From assembly GCA_963556065.3 (NCBI GenBank), contig CAUVYH020000009.1, forward strand, positions 76,309 to 140,308: a stretch of DNA of 64,000 nt, in the 5' to 3' direction. The stretch's first letter is position 1, and the number at the start of each line of letters is the position of its first letter. Under the pieces are notes generated by a model that was given only the letters and a program-made list of their open reading frames with translations, made no database searches and was not told the DNA's origin. The position numbers and the translations under genes are program-made. This document shows positions 25,121-34,976 of this stretch, one piece after another. Origin of the DNA: JBAXTE01 sp963556065 (GTDB taxonomy: Bacteria > Bacteroidota > Bacteroidia > Bacteroidales > WCHB1-69).

Positions 25121-27349
25121 CTATTTGTATATTGCTTCCGCATTTTTCACCATCGAGAGGAATTGAATCCTATTCTCGTCGTTTTCGGATGCGTTTTTGG
25201 CCATTGAAAGGATGGTTTTAAATGTAGTATTTCCTTTGAATTTCGAATCTCTCAGCAACATTCCAAATGAAGCAACAGCCGATGCAAATTTCAGATTATT
25301 GGAACTGTTCTCAAACGCATTGCTGTTATTGAGCATTGTTGTTTCGATGAGTTTGCTCGTGTTTTCATTGGGTTTTTTGTAACGGATCTTCAGCATTCCC
25401 AACTCTTTGTTCACGACCGAGTCTTTAACGACCAGCACTTGTTGATATTTAAGGCTTTGGGCAGTGCTGTCGCGCAATTCAGAATTGGCGGGAATAATTT
25501 CATAAATAGCGGTGACCGAAGCTCCGGATCCAATTTCCCCGGCATCTTTTGCATCATTGTTGAAGTCTTCCGTTTCGAGCATACGATCCTCATAACCCAG
25601 CAAACGATATTGCATCACACTGGTCGGATTAAATTCAATCTGGATTTTCACGTCTTTTGCAATGGTTAATAATGTGGCTGACAATTGATCACAAAGTACT
25701 TTTCGTGCTTCGCCGATATCATCGATATATGCATAGTTCCCATTCCCTTTGTCGGCCAGTTTTTCCATTTTGGAATCCTTGTAATTTCCCATTCCATAGC
25801 CTAAGATGGAGAGAAAAATGCCTTTATTCCTTTTTTCTTCAATCATCCGAACCAACTCGTCGTCGCTCGAAATTCCCACGTTAAAATCACCGTCTGTGCA
25901 AAGGATAATGCGGTTGTTGCCTTCCTTCATCAGATTATCTGAAGCTATTTTATATGCAAGATCGATTCCCGAGGCACCAGCCGTTGATCCGCCGGAAGTC
26001 AAATTCTCAATTGAATTGATGATCTTATGTTTATTGTCCGGAGTGCAATAGGTGGATTCAAGGGCGACCCCGGTTTCTCCGGCATAAATCACGATGGCGA
26101 TTTTATCCTGTGGACGCATTTGTTTAACCAACATCTCCAACGACTTTTTAACCAACGGAAGTTTGTTGTAATCGCCCATCGAACCCGAAACATCGATTAA
26201 AAACGTTAGACTGATTGGAGGCAAATTTTCAACCGGGATAATCTTTCCCTGAACCCCGACCAACAACAATTTATGAGTGCTGTTCCATGGACAATCGGCA
26301 TACTCGGTCGTGATTGAAAAAGCTTCATCATTTTTTGGTTGTGGATACGAATAGGTGAAATAGTTGATCATCTCTTCGAGACGCACGCTATTTTTCGGGG
26401 CCCGGTTTCCGTTATCCAGGAAGCGACGCACATTGCTGTATGCAGCTTGGTCCACATCGATGCTAAAGGTCGATTGGGGCTCGGTGCGGGTGTTTAAAAA
26501 TTCATTTTCAATGATTTTCGCATATTCTTCGGTGTTTTCGTAACTGTAGTTGTACTGAACCGGAGCGGGGGCAGGTGCCGGCGTTGGAACAGATACTGGA
26601 GCGGGTGCCGGAAAGTTGACTGTAGGCGGTTCGTATTTGCCATTTTTCATATCTTTGCCGTCTTCGTACTTTGCAGGAACACCGCCCGGCATCACAGACA
26701 CTTCTTGTATTGCCGATTTCGGCAACGAAGTGGTTCCGGCAACCTTCACCCCGTCAATATAAGTTACCGTTCCATCGGTGCGGGAACCGCGAACACTGCC
26801 CATGGTCCCTTCATTTAACTGAACGCTGGCCATAGATGTAGCAATACCCTGTGCAGAACGTCCGGGGATCCGCTTAATTTCTTGGGAACTCATAGACTCG
26901 CCACTAGCAGTATTTGATATATTACCGGTTCTTCCGTGCCTGCCCGAGAAGCTTACACTTTCTCCCGATTGCGTGTTGTCTTTACTGATAAGTGGCTTCG
27001 TATAACAAACTTCTACGGCTTGCAATTCATTGGTGGATGACACCATCTTAAAATCAAGGAATGTTATCTTATCTGCACTGATAATGACTCCGGTGACAAC
27101 ACTAGTCTTGTAACCCACGTAAGAAGCCTTCACATCGTATTTGCCGGGAGGAATTGGTTTGATGGTGTAATTGCCATTGAGGTCGGTCTGTGCTCCTCCA
27201 AATTGCCTTCCGTTTTGGACGATAATAACATTTGCATACGGAATCGGATCTTTCCCGTCCGTAACTTTTCCCTTAAGTGTACCTTGTCCGCAAACCTGGA
27301 CAACGCAACTGAGAATAAGGAGTGCTAAAAGAGTAATTTTTGTTTTCAT
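25121..27349 (-). CDS. VWA-domain protein (YfbK type) with carboxypeptidase-regulatory-like and TonB-plug-like N-terminus
   Basis: This is a 742-residue exported protein. Signal peptide 1-21. A carboxypeptidase-regulatory-like beta-sandwich covers about 22-105 (TLKGKVTDGKDPIPYANVIIVQNG). A segment at about 150-235 reads like a TonB-receptor plug (IKRIPGRSAQGI ... VRGSRTDGTVTYIDGV ... VMPGGVPAKY). A Pro/Ala linker follows at about 250-268, then the YfbK N-terminal domain at about 275-350. The VWA domain has MIDAS residues D386, S388 and S390 (FLIDVSGSMG), and a DUF3520-like C-terminus runs from about 575 to the end. No receptor barrel follows the plug. It is divergent from the alpha-2-macroglobulin gene. 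Likely role: a surface or periplasmic metal-dependent adhesion or assembly factor (inference). Confidence 0.82.
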   Translation of the reverse strand: MKTKITLLALLILSCVVQVCGQGTLKGKVTDGKDPIPYANVIIVQNGRQFGGAQTDLNGNYTIKPIPPGKYDVKASYVGYKTSVVTGVIISADKITFLDFKMVSSTNELQAVEVCYTKPLISKDNTQSGESVSFSGRHGRTGNISNTASGESMSSQEIKRIPGRSAQGIATSMASVQLNEGTMGSVRGSRTDGTVTYIDGVKVAGTTSLPKSAIQEVSVMPGGVPAKYEDGKDMKNGKYEPPTVNFPAPAPVSVPTPAPAPAPVQYNYSYENTEEYAKIIENEFLNTRTEPQSTFSIDVDQAAYSNVRRFLDNGNRAPKNSVRLEEMINYFTYSYPQPKNDEAFSITTEYADCPWNSTHKLLLVGVQGKIIPVENLPPISLTFLIDVSGSMGDYNKLPLVKKSLEMLVKQMRPQDKIAIVIYAGETGVALESTYCTPDNKHKIINSIENLTSGGSTAGASGIDLAYKIASDNLMKEGNNRIILCTDGDFNVGISSDDELVRMIEEKRNKGIFLSILGYGMGNYKDSKMEKLADKGNGNYAYIDDIGEARKVLCDQLSATLLTIAKDVKIQIEFNPTSVMQYRLLGYEDRMLETEDFNNDAKDAGEIGSGASVTAIYEIIPANSELRDSTAQSLKYQQVLVVKDSVVNKELGMLKIRYKKPNENTSKLIETTMLNNSNAFENSSNNLKFASAVASFGMLLRDSKFKGNTTFKTILSMAKNASENDENRIQFLSMVKNAEAIYK

Positions 27350-27752
27350 AATCGTTGAATTTAGTGAGTATATATTTTTGTTTTATTTCTTGAAAATCAG
27401 GCAATACAATTTTACATCGTGTTCATACACAATTAATTATATTAAATAAAAATTCGGATTAATTAACGTGAATTTGATTATTGAAAAAACTGTGCCAAAA
27501 AATAAGCATCGAAAAACGTTTTAAAAAAAGTTTCCTGAATTTTCAAACTTAACAATGGTTTTCGATCATTAATCTTATAAGTAGATTTTAGGCATCGATA
27601 TTCTTTGCAAGAAAATGTTATGAATTAACAATAGCCGATTATAATATTTATTAAATTGGCTTGATTTTTTCATGTAAAATAATCTTTTCATTTTTTAAAT
27701 CAGGCGAAAAACAAATTCCATTCATTATTAAAATCTATCAAAAATCAATATT
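27350..27752. other. 403-bp AT-rich divergent intergenic region
   Basis: The region lies between the divergent VWA and alpha-2-macroglobulin genes. It must contain both promoters. No clean TAnnTTTG element at the expected distance, no long hairpin and no reading frame of note was seen. It is strongly AT-rich throughout. Confidence 0.5.
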
Positions 27753-30700
27753 ATGAAACACTTGTTGAGTACAATTACCCTTCTTGCGATTTTCTGTTTC
27801 TCTTCGGTGGCCCAACAGCAGCCCAAGCCGTTTAACTATGCCGAGAAATGGACGCAGGTGGAAAAGCAACGAGACAACGGTTTGCCGAAAGAAGCGTTAA
27901 AATTGGTTGCTGAAATTTACAAACAGGCAAAATTGGATCAGCAACACGGCCATTTTTTACGTGCCATCATCTATCAAATCGGGTTGACCAGCACCTACGA
28001 AGAAAACAGCACGGAAAAAGCCATCGAAAAAATTGATGCCGAAATCAAGGGAACCAGCGAACCCCAAACACAAATTCTCCACTCGGCAAAAGCGGAAATT
28101 CTCTGGAATTATTATGAACAGAACCGCTACGTGTTCATGAACCGGACCGCTACCGTGAACTTCAAAAAAGAAGATCTCGCCACCTGGGATTTACGCAGCA
28201 TTGTAGAAGCCGTATTTAAAGAATATCAGCTTTCGCTGAAAAACGAAAAACTACTCAAACAGACGAATCTTGCAAAATATGATCAAATTCTCAGCAAAAC
28301 CGATAATGGAAGGCCTTATCGACCCACTTTGTATGATTTCTTAGCACATCGTGCCATCGATTTCTTTATGGGGGAAGAACCTTCAATTGTAAAGCCCGCC
28401 GTTACTTTTTATATCAACAATTCGCAATATATCAGCAATTCCAACACTTTCTCCACGTTAAAACTCACCACGCCCGACTCGTTGTCGATGAAGTTTTTTG
28501 CGTTGCAACTTCTGCAACAGGTAATTCAGTTTCACCTCAACGATGCCGACCCCGCCGCCCTGATTGATGCGGATTTGAAACGACTGGATTTCGTGAGACA
28601 AAACGGACTTTTTGAAAGCATCGATAGCCTTTACCTCAATTCGCTGATTTCGCTTTACCAAAAGCACCAGCAACACGCCGAATCAGCGGCAATTTGCTAT
28701 AAGGTCGGCCAGTATTATCATGCATCGGCCTCCAAATACGATTCACTTACCAATCCATCGGTACAATTTGATGATATCAACGCGTTGAAATATATCGACC
28801 TCGCCATTGAAAAATACCCAAACACCCTCGGTGCGAACAACTGCAAGTATTTGAAAAACCAGATCACCTATCCCCAACTCAGTACTTCCCTAGAGAACTA
28901 CAGTGTTCCGAATCAGCCGTTCCGGGTGCTGGTGAACCACAAAAACAGCCCCAAGGTTTATGTTCGTATTTTACCGTTTGATGTGGATGACTACAAAAAA
29001 TACCGTTCGGAACTAAGCAGCGACAAGTTGCTCAACAAACTGACCACATTGCCATATACCAGCCAAACGGAATATAATTTACCTGGGGAAAAAGATTACC
29101 AATATCGCAAAACGGAAATCAAAATTAATGCGCTTAAAAAAGGGTATTATCTCATCCTTACTTCGAACAGTCCGACTTTTAATGTTTCTAAAGATCAGCT
29201 CTCGTATGCCGATTTTTTCGTCAGCGATTTATCCTATATCGAACGGACACTCAACAGCGGAGGATCTGAAATCGCTGTTTCCAACCGATTGACGGGAAAG
29301 CCCATTGCAAATGCAGTTGTAGAAGCAAAATTCCAAACCTACAATTACACGCTTCGAAAATATGAATGGAGTTTGTTAAGAAAAGGGAATACCGATCAGG
29401 ATGGGCACTTTGTCATTCCTCCCGTATCGGCCCGCGAAAACAGCAGAAACATCGAGTTTTCGATCTCTTATAACAAAGATGTAATCTATTCAACTAATTA
29501 TTTGTATCAGTATTATCGCGATACGACTGAACGCACCTCAATTCAAACCTATTTCTTTACCGATCGGGCCATTTATCGTCCCGGACAAACCATCTATTTT
29601 AAAGGAATCATGGTGGAGTATACCGGTAAAAAATCAAAAATTCTGACCGGTAAAAAATCAAAAGTGGATTTGTATGATGCCAATTGGCAGGAAAAAAGCA
29701 CCCTGAATTTAACCACCAATGAATTCGGCTCATTTCAGGGCTCATTTGTGGCTCCAACCGGAGGCTTGAACGGACAGATGCAGATCCGAGACCCGCATGG
29801 AGCCGTTTATTTCAGGGTGGAAGACTATAAACGTCCGAAATTTGAAACCACGTTTAATCCGATCAAAGGAAGCTATCGCCTGAATGACAAAGTGACGGTA
29901 ACCGGAACGGCAAAAGCCTATTCGGGAAACGCCTTGGATGGGGCGAAAGTAAAATACCGCGTCACCCGTCGGGCCTCATACCCATGGTGGCGTTGGGGAT
30001 GGGGATATCAGCCTACGACCACGGCCATGGAAATTCTGAACGGAGAAACCGTAACCAACGAAAAAGGAGAATACACGATTGTGTTTGATGCAATTCCCGA
30101 CTTCAACAGCAAAAAACAGTTTTTGCCGATCTTTAATTACACCGTTTCGGTGGATGTCTCGGATATCAACGGAGAAACACACCCGGCAACCACTTCCGTA
30201 TCCGTGGGTTATGTGTCGATGTATGCCAGCGTTTCGCTTCCTTCGGTGATAAATATGGTTGATACTGGTTCCAAATATGACATTCGCACCACGAACCTCA
30301 ACTATCAACTGGAACCCGCTTCGATTTCGGTAAAAGTTTCCCGATTGGAACAACCTTCGGAAATTTACAACACCAAATATTGGCAAAAACCGACCTCGTA
30401 CCTCTATTCCAAGGAAGAGTTCAGCAAATATTTCCCCTACGAAGAATACCAGGATGAACTGAACATCAACAACTGGAAAAAACTCGAAGTCACTTATAAT
30501 AAAACCCACAACACCGCCACCGATACCGTTTTGACCTTTGCCGACATCCGCAATTGGAAAACCGGAAACTACATTATTGAAATCAGCGGTAAGGATAACT
30601 TCGGAGTGGCTTTTGAAAAGAGCCAAAACTTCACTGTAATCAATTCCGATATTCTGGAAAATTCCACATACAGCCATTTGGAAGCGAGAGCAAACGAATA

Positions 30701-33700
30701 TTCGACGGAACCCGGCAAGACGGTGAAAATCACCATCGAAAGCCGCCATACCAATGCCCAAGTTTATGTTGAGGTGATGAAAGAGGATCTCGTCCTTCAA
30801 AAACAATGGATCACGCTGGAAAAGAACGCCAAGACCTTCGATCTTCCGATTACGGAAAAAGATTATGGCAATCTCCGGGTGAATGTGGTATTAACCATCA
30901 ACAATCGTTCATATTCCAACCCAATCGATATTCAGGTGAAGAAAAAGAATGAATATTTGGTGGCAAAATTCGCCACTTTCCGCGATAAGCTTGAACCCGG
31001 ACAGAACGAGGAGTGGAAAATCACCATCAAGGGCAGCGACGGCGAAAAAGTTGCTTCGGAATTGCTGGCCACCATGTATGATGCTTCGCTGGATGCTTTT
31101 GTAAAACATTATTGGTCGTTCTACCTGAATTCGCACGACTCTTACAGTCCTTATTGGAACATCAACACCATTAATAATGGGGATAATGCTTACACCTATT
31201 TCTACAATCCAAGCAAACTTTACATAAAGAGAATTGAATATGAGCAGTTAAACATGTATGGTTTCTATTTTACAAAATATTATGGACGAAACAGTCTTAA
31301 ATATAAACGAGATACTAGAGCGGTTCTCTCTGAATCCAGTGGCGGTGAAGAAGGTTATGCTGAAACTGCTGCCGTTTACGACGCTGTAGATGAGAAAAAT
31401 TTGGAACAACCGGCATCCGGTGAAGCCACCGTGACAAAAACCACTGCTGATAAGCGTGAAAGTGGCAAAAAAGATGGAGGCGGTAGATCGATCATCGACG
31501 GGGATAATGAACAAGATGACAGAAGTGAAGGAGAAAGTTTATCACGACCCATCCAGATCCGCTCTAATTTCAATGAAACCGCCTTCTTTATGCCTCAAAT
31601 GGCCACCGATGCCGAAGGAAATATTGTGCTGAAATTCAAAGTCCCGGAATCACTGACCCGATGGAACATCATGGGACTGGCACATACTAAAGACTTGCGT
31701 ATCGGACAGTTTAACAAAGAATTGGTCACTCAGAAGAGTTTGATGGTGGTTCCCAACCCGCCCCGTTTCTTCCGCGAAGGCGACCGGATGGAGTTTGCCG
31801 TAAAAATATCCAACATTTCCGAAAGCGACCTCAACGGAATCGCGAAAGTGGAATTTTTAGATGCCATCACCATGAAACCTGTGAATTCAGAATTGGGTTT
31901 GACCAATCTGGAGATTCCATTCTCGGCACTGAAAGGACAAAGCACTTCGGTGGCTTGGAAAATCGCGATACCACAGGGAATCATGGCCATCACCTATCGG
32001 GTTACCGCACAAGCCGGCAATTTCTCCGATGGCGAAGAGATGACCTTACCCGTGCTGACCAACCGTATGCTGGTGACCGAATCGTTGCCCTTGCCGATCA
32101 ACGGCAATCAAACCAAAACGTTCTCGTTCGACAAGCTGAAAAACAACACCTCGACCACGCTCAAGAACTTTAAATACACCTTGGAATTCACTTCAAACCC
32201 GGCTTGGTATGCCATTCAGGCATTGCCTTACTTGATGGAATATCCATACGAATGTTCGGAACAGACATTCAGTCGTTTTTACGCCAACAGCATTGCCACA
32301 CATATCGCCAACTCAAGCCCGAAGATCAAAGCCGTGTTTGAAAGTTGGAAAATCAACTCGCCCGAAGCGCTGATGTCGAATCTGGAGAAAAATCAGGAGT
32401 TGAAATCGCTTTTACTCGAAGAAACCCCTTGGGTGATGGATGCCAAAAGCGAATCGGATCAGAAAAAAAGAGTTGGTTTACTTTTCGATCTCATCAACAT
32501 GTCGAACCAATTGGATGCAACTTTATTAAAGCTCACAAAAATGCAGACTTCCAATGGCGGATGGCCTTGGTTTGCCGGTATGCCCGATAATGAATACATC
32601 ACGCAGTATATTGTTACAGGTTTTGGTCATTTGAAGGCATTAGGAATCGCCAACTTAACTTCGGAACCTAGAACATTGGCAATGATAACCAGAGCCGTAA
32701 GGTACACAGATGACCGGATTCGTGAAAATTACGAAGATCTGATCAAATGGAAAGTTGATATGAGCAAGGATCATATTGGCTGGACGGAAATACAATATTT
32801 ATATGCCCGCACCTTCTTCTGGAAAGATGTGGAAATTGCACCCAAAAATAAGGAAGCGGTAAACTATTTCCTCAATCAATCGAAGAAATACTGGCTTACC
32901 AAGGGCATCTACCTGCAAGGCATGATGGCTCTAGCCAACGAGCGTTCCGGCGACGATGCCACGGCTAAAAAAATCATGGCTTCCGTTAAGGATAATGCAC
33001 TTTACAGCGAAGAGATGGGCATGTACTGGCGTAACGAAGGCTTCGGATATTACTGGTACGAAGCGCCGATTGAACGTCAGGCCTTGTTGATAGAGGCATT
33101 TGATGTAGTGAATAATGATTTGGAATCGGTGGAAAAGATGAAAATCTGGTTGCTGAAACAGAAACAGACCCAAAGTTGGAGCACTACCAAATCTACGGCT
33201 GAAGCCTGCTATGCACTGCTGCTGAAAGGCACCAACCAACTTACGGATGATCAATTGGTGGAAATTAAAATTGCCGATAAAATCATCGATCCCAAAAAGA
33301 TGGACAACGTGAAGGTGGAAGCCGGAACCGGATATTTTAAAACGGCCTGGAACGGCACCGAAATCACTCCCGAAATGGGCAACATCACGGTGGCCAAATC
33401 CACAGCCGGCGTGGCTTGGGGCTCGGTCTATTGGCAATATTTCGAAAATCTGGATAAAATCACTCCGGCCGCTACTCCGCTGAGCATGAAGAAGGAACTG
33501 TTTGTGGTTCGGGTAACTCCCACGGGAGAAGTGATTGAACCGATTGCCTCCGGAGCCAGAATCAAGGTCGGCGATAAAATCAAGGTGCGAATCGTGCTCC
33601 GCTCCGACCGCGACATGGAATACGTGCACATGAAGGACATGCGGGCATCCGCTTTCGAACCGGTCAACGTGCTATCGAACTACAAGTACCAGGACGGGCT

Positions 33701-33896
33701 GGGCTATTACGAAAGCACCCGCGATGCCGCCACCAACTTCTTCTTCGACTATCTCCGCAAGGGAACCTACGTGTTTGAGTACACGATGTTCGCCACCCAA
33801 AAGGGAGATTTCTCCAACGGCATCACCACCATCCAATGCATGTATGCTCCCGAATTCACCTCCCATTCGGAAGGGATACGGGTGACGGTGGAATAA
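27753..33896 (+). CDS. Alpha-2-macroglobulin family protein with intact CSEQ thioester
   Basis: This giant exported protein has 2047 residues. Bacterial alpha-2-macroglobulins trap proteases that attack the envelope. A type I signal peptide (MKHLLSTITLLAIFCFSSVAQ) shows no lipobox. Residues about 20-380 are alpha-helical and repeat-like. MG domains follow, with the MG2-type RAIYRPGQTIYFKG near 600-612. A charged, low-complexity stretch at about 1200-1265 (KRESGKKDGGG ... DDRSEGES) precedes the A2M domain start NETAFFMPQMATDAEG; this exposed linker could act as bait. The thioester motif C-S-E-Q is at 1501-1504, inside an alpha/alpha-toroid (about 1470-1800). Divergent from the VWA gene; followed by a perfect 25-bp hairpin. 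No pbpC neighbour is present. Confidence 0.92.
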   Translation: MKHLLSTITLLAIFCFSSVAQQQPKPFNYAEKWTQVEKQRDNGLPKEALKLVAEIYKQAKLDQQHGHFLRAIIYQIGLTSTYEENSTEKAIEKIDAEIKGTSEPQTQILHSAKAEILWNYYEQNRYVFMNRTATVNFKKEDLATWDLRSIVEAVFKEYQLSLKNEKLLKQTNLAKYDQILSKTDNGRPYRPTLYDFLAHRAIDFFMGEEPSIVKPAVTFYINNSQYISNSNTFSTLKLTTPDSLSMKFFALQLLQQVIQFHLNDADPAALIDADLKRLDFVRQNGLFESIDSLYLNSLISLYQKHQQHAESAAICYKVGQYYHASASKYDSLTNPSVQFDDINALKYIDLAIEKYPNTLGANNCKYLKNQITYPQLSTSLENYSVPNQPFRVLVNHKNSPKVYVRILPFDVDDYKKYRSELSSDKLLNKLTTLPYTSQTEYNLPGEKDYQYRKTEIKINALKKGYYLILTSNSPTFNVSKDQLSYADFFVSDLSYIERTLNSGGSEIAVSNRLTGKPIANAVVEAKFQTYNYTLRKYEWSLLRKGNTDQDGHFVIPPVSARENSRNIEFSISYNKDVIYSTNYLYQYYRDTTERTSIQTYFFTDRAIYRPGQTIYFKGIMVEYTGKKSKILTGKKSKVDLYDANWQEKSTLNLTTNEFGSFQGSFVAPTGGLNGQMQIRDPHGAVYFRVEDYKRPKFETTFNPIKGSYRLNDKVTVTGTAKAYSGNALDGAKVKYRVTRRASYPWWRWGWGYQPTTTAMEILNGETVTNEKGEYTIVFDAIPDFNSKKQFLPIFNYTVSVDVSDINGETHPATTSVSVGYVSMYASVSLPSVINMVDTGSKYDIRTTNLNYQLEPASISVKVSRLEQPSEIYNTKYWQKPTSYLYSKEEFSKYFPYEEYQDELNINNWKKLEVTYNKTHNTATDTVLTFADIRNWKTGNYIIEISGKDNFGVAFEKSQNFTVINSDILENSTYSHLEARANEYSTEPGKTVKITIESRHTNAQVYVEVMKEDLVLQKQWITLEKNAKTFDLPITEKDYGNLRVNVVLTINNRSYSNPIDIQVKKKNEYLVAKFATFRDKLEPGQNEEWKITIKGSDGEKVASELLATMYDASLDAFVKHYWSFYLNSHDSYSPYWNINTINNGDNAYTYFYNPSKLYIKRIEYEQLNMYGFYFTKYYGRNSLKYKRDTRAVLSESSGGEEGYAETAAVYDAVDEKNLEQPASGEATVTKTTADKRESGKKDGGGRSIIDGDNEQDDRSEGESLSRPIQIRSNFNETAFFMPQMATDAEGNIVLKFKVPESLTRWNIMGLAHTKDLRIGQFNKELVTQKSLMVVPNPPRFFREGDRMEFAVKISNISESDLNGIAKVEFLDAITMKPVNSELGLTNLEIPFSALKGQSTSVAWKIAIPQGIMAITYRVTAQAGNFSDGEEMTLPVLTNRMLVTESLPLPINGNQTKTFSFDKLKNNTSTTLKNFKYTLEFTSNPAWYAIQALPYLMEYPYECSEQTFSRFYANSIATHIANSSPKIKAVFESWKINSPEALMSNLEKNQELKSLLLEETPWVMDAKSESDQKKRVGLLFDLINMSNQLDATLLKLTKMQTSNGGWPWFAGMPDNEYITQYIVTGFGHLKALGIANLTSEPRTLAMITRAVRYTDDRIRENYEDLIKWKVDMSKDHIGWTEIQYLYARTFFWKDVEIAPKNKEAVNYFLNQSKKYWLTKGIYLQGMMALANERSGDDATAKKIMASVKDNALYSEEMGMYWRNEGFGYYWYEAPIERQALLIEAFDVVNNDLESVEKMKIWLLKQKQTQSWSTTKSTAEACYALLLKGTNQLTDDQLVEIKIADKIIDPKKMDNVKVEAGTGYFKTAWNGTEITPEMGNITVAKSTAGVAWGSVYWQYFENLDKITPAATPLSMKKELFVVRVTPTGEVIEPIASGARIKVGDKIKVRIVLRSDRDMEYVHMKDMRASAFEPVNVLSNYKYQDGLGYYESTRDAATNFFFDYLRKGTYVFEYTMFATQKGDFSNGITTIQCMYAPEFTSHSEGIRVTVE

Positions 33897-33899
33897 GTT

Positions 33900-33952
33900 T
33901 TTTATTCGGTGACCCGTCGGGTTTCTAAAACCCGACGGGTCACCGAATAAAA
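33900..33952 (+). terminator. Perfect 25-bp stem hairpin after the alpha-2-macroglobulin gene
   Basis: Two perfectly complementary 25-bp arms (33900-33924 and 33928-33952) with a 3-nt CTA loop begin 4 bp after the stop codon. The core is ACCCGTCGGGTTT and the outer ends are T/A-rich, so it can terminate in both directions. The perfection and GC-rich core also resemble mobile REP-like palindromes. Confidence 0.7.
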
Positions 33953-34109
33953 GCGCAGAAAGGGGAACTTTTTTCCAGTTAATTTATTTTTTATTATCTT
34001 TAACGTATAAACAGCCTAATTAAATAATCCGAACCGATATACATCAAAATTATAAAGGAAAACAAGCCTTTAACTCGGACTATTGAGAAGGAGCTAAAAA
34101 CAAAAAACC

Positions 34110-34976
34110 ATGACATACTTGTTGGCGACTATTGAATTCAAAGATTTTATTGCACCAATTGCTACAATTATCGCAGCATTGTTAGCTGTTTGTACATATT
34201 TGCTTGCTCAAAATTTTTCAAAGAAAAAAATGAGGCAAGACATAACGCTTGAGTGTATTAAGGAATATCGAGCAATTTTTGAAAGCAATAACATTAATGA
34301 GCAAAATGTAAAGCGGTTTATTAATTTAATCAATGAAGAGTTGTTCTATATTAAGAAAGACCTAATTGTAAAAGATATTCGGGAAGAGTGGATTGAAAGT
34401 TGGTTAAACTTTCTGCCAATATTCTTCAAAGATGAGGCTGGAAAAATTAAGGTCTTTAACCAAAATACTTTATGTATAACAAATAGCTTTTTTAAGCATC
34501 AAAAAAATTGGAAATATCTATTTGCTTATCCCCGGCTAAGAAGAGTGTTTTTTATTGACATTATAAAAGAAAATATTGATTATTTCATGGTGAGTGATTC
34601 TTATTTGGATGGTTTTTGCAATTATGACTACAATCATAAAATCAGGAAAAAAGTTGTAGAAAGAATAATGGAAAATCTTCTAAAAAAGCGATTAAGATAC
34701 TCTATCTTTGAGCTATTCCGTCAGATATTTGAATTTATCGGTCATATAAAAAAAATATTCAGTTGGGAAAAACAAATTATCTACTTTCAAGATGCTTCTA
34801 GTATAGAGTCGTATAATAAATGTAAAGCGCAATCAAAAGAAAAGGAATTTTCTTTCGGACTAGAGAATGAATGTGTCAATTTTTCAGACTGTATGTGTGA
34901 GTGTTGCTTTTTTAAAGATAAACCTGACCTATGCACAATTCAGAATAATAAGAAAACTTTAATTAGAAACTGCTAA
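34110..34976 (+). CDS. Hypothetical membrane-anchored protein with C-terminal Cys cluster
   Basis: The 288-residue protein has a single N-terminal transmembrane helix (about residues 12-33, DFIAPIATIIAALLAVCTYLLA). A basic cytoplasmic stretch follows (KKKMRQDITLECIKEYRAIFE), then a mostly helical domain, and the protein ends with a dense Cys region (CVNFSDCMCECCFFKDKPDLC). No family is recognised with confidence; the N-terminal arrangement resembles small membrane proteins annotated as DUF4760-like. The gene is AT-rich, stands alone behind a perfect palindrome, and differs in composition from the GC-richer alpha-2-macroglobulin gene. That is consistent with acquisition by transfer (inference). 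Confidence 0.55.
   Translation: MTYLLATIEFKDFIAPIATIIAALLAVCTYLLAQNFSKKKMRQDITLECIKEYRAIFESNNINEQNVKRFINLINEELFYIKKDLIVKDIREEWIESWLNFLPIFFKDEAGKIKVFNQNTLCITNSFFKHQKNWKYLFAYPRLRRVFFIDIIKENIDYFMVSDSYLDGFCNYDYNHKIRKKVVERIMENLLKKRLRYSIFELFRQIFEFIGHIKKIFSWEKQIIYFQDASSIESYNKCKAQSKEKEFSFGLENECVNFSDCMCECCFFKDKPDLCTIQNNKKTLIRNC

Noticed and set aside
29976..30806. 276-codon open frame antisense to the alpha-2-macroglobulin gene
   Set aside because: There is no domain, no start context, and the sense strand is clearly coding.
32931..33629. 232-codon open frame antisense to the alpha-2-macroglobulin gene
   Set aside because: Its His/Phe-rich sequence is typical of an antisense shadow; the sense gene is certain.
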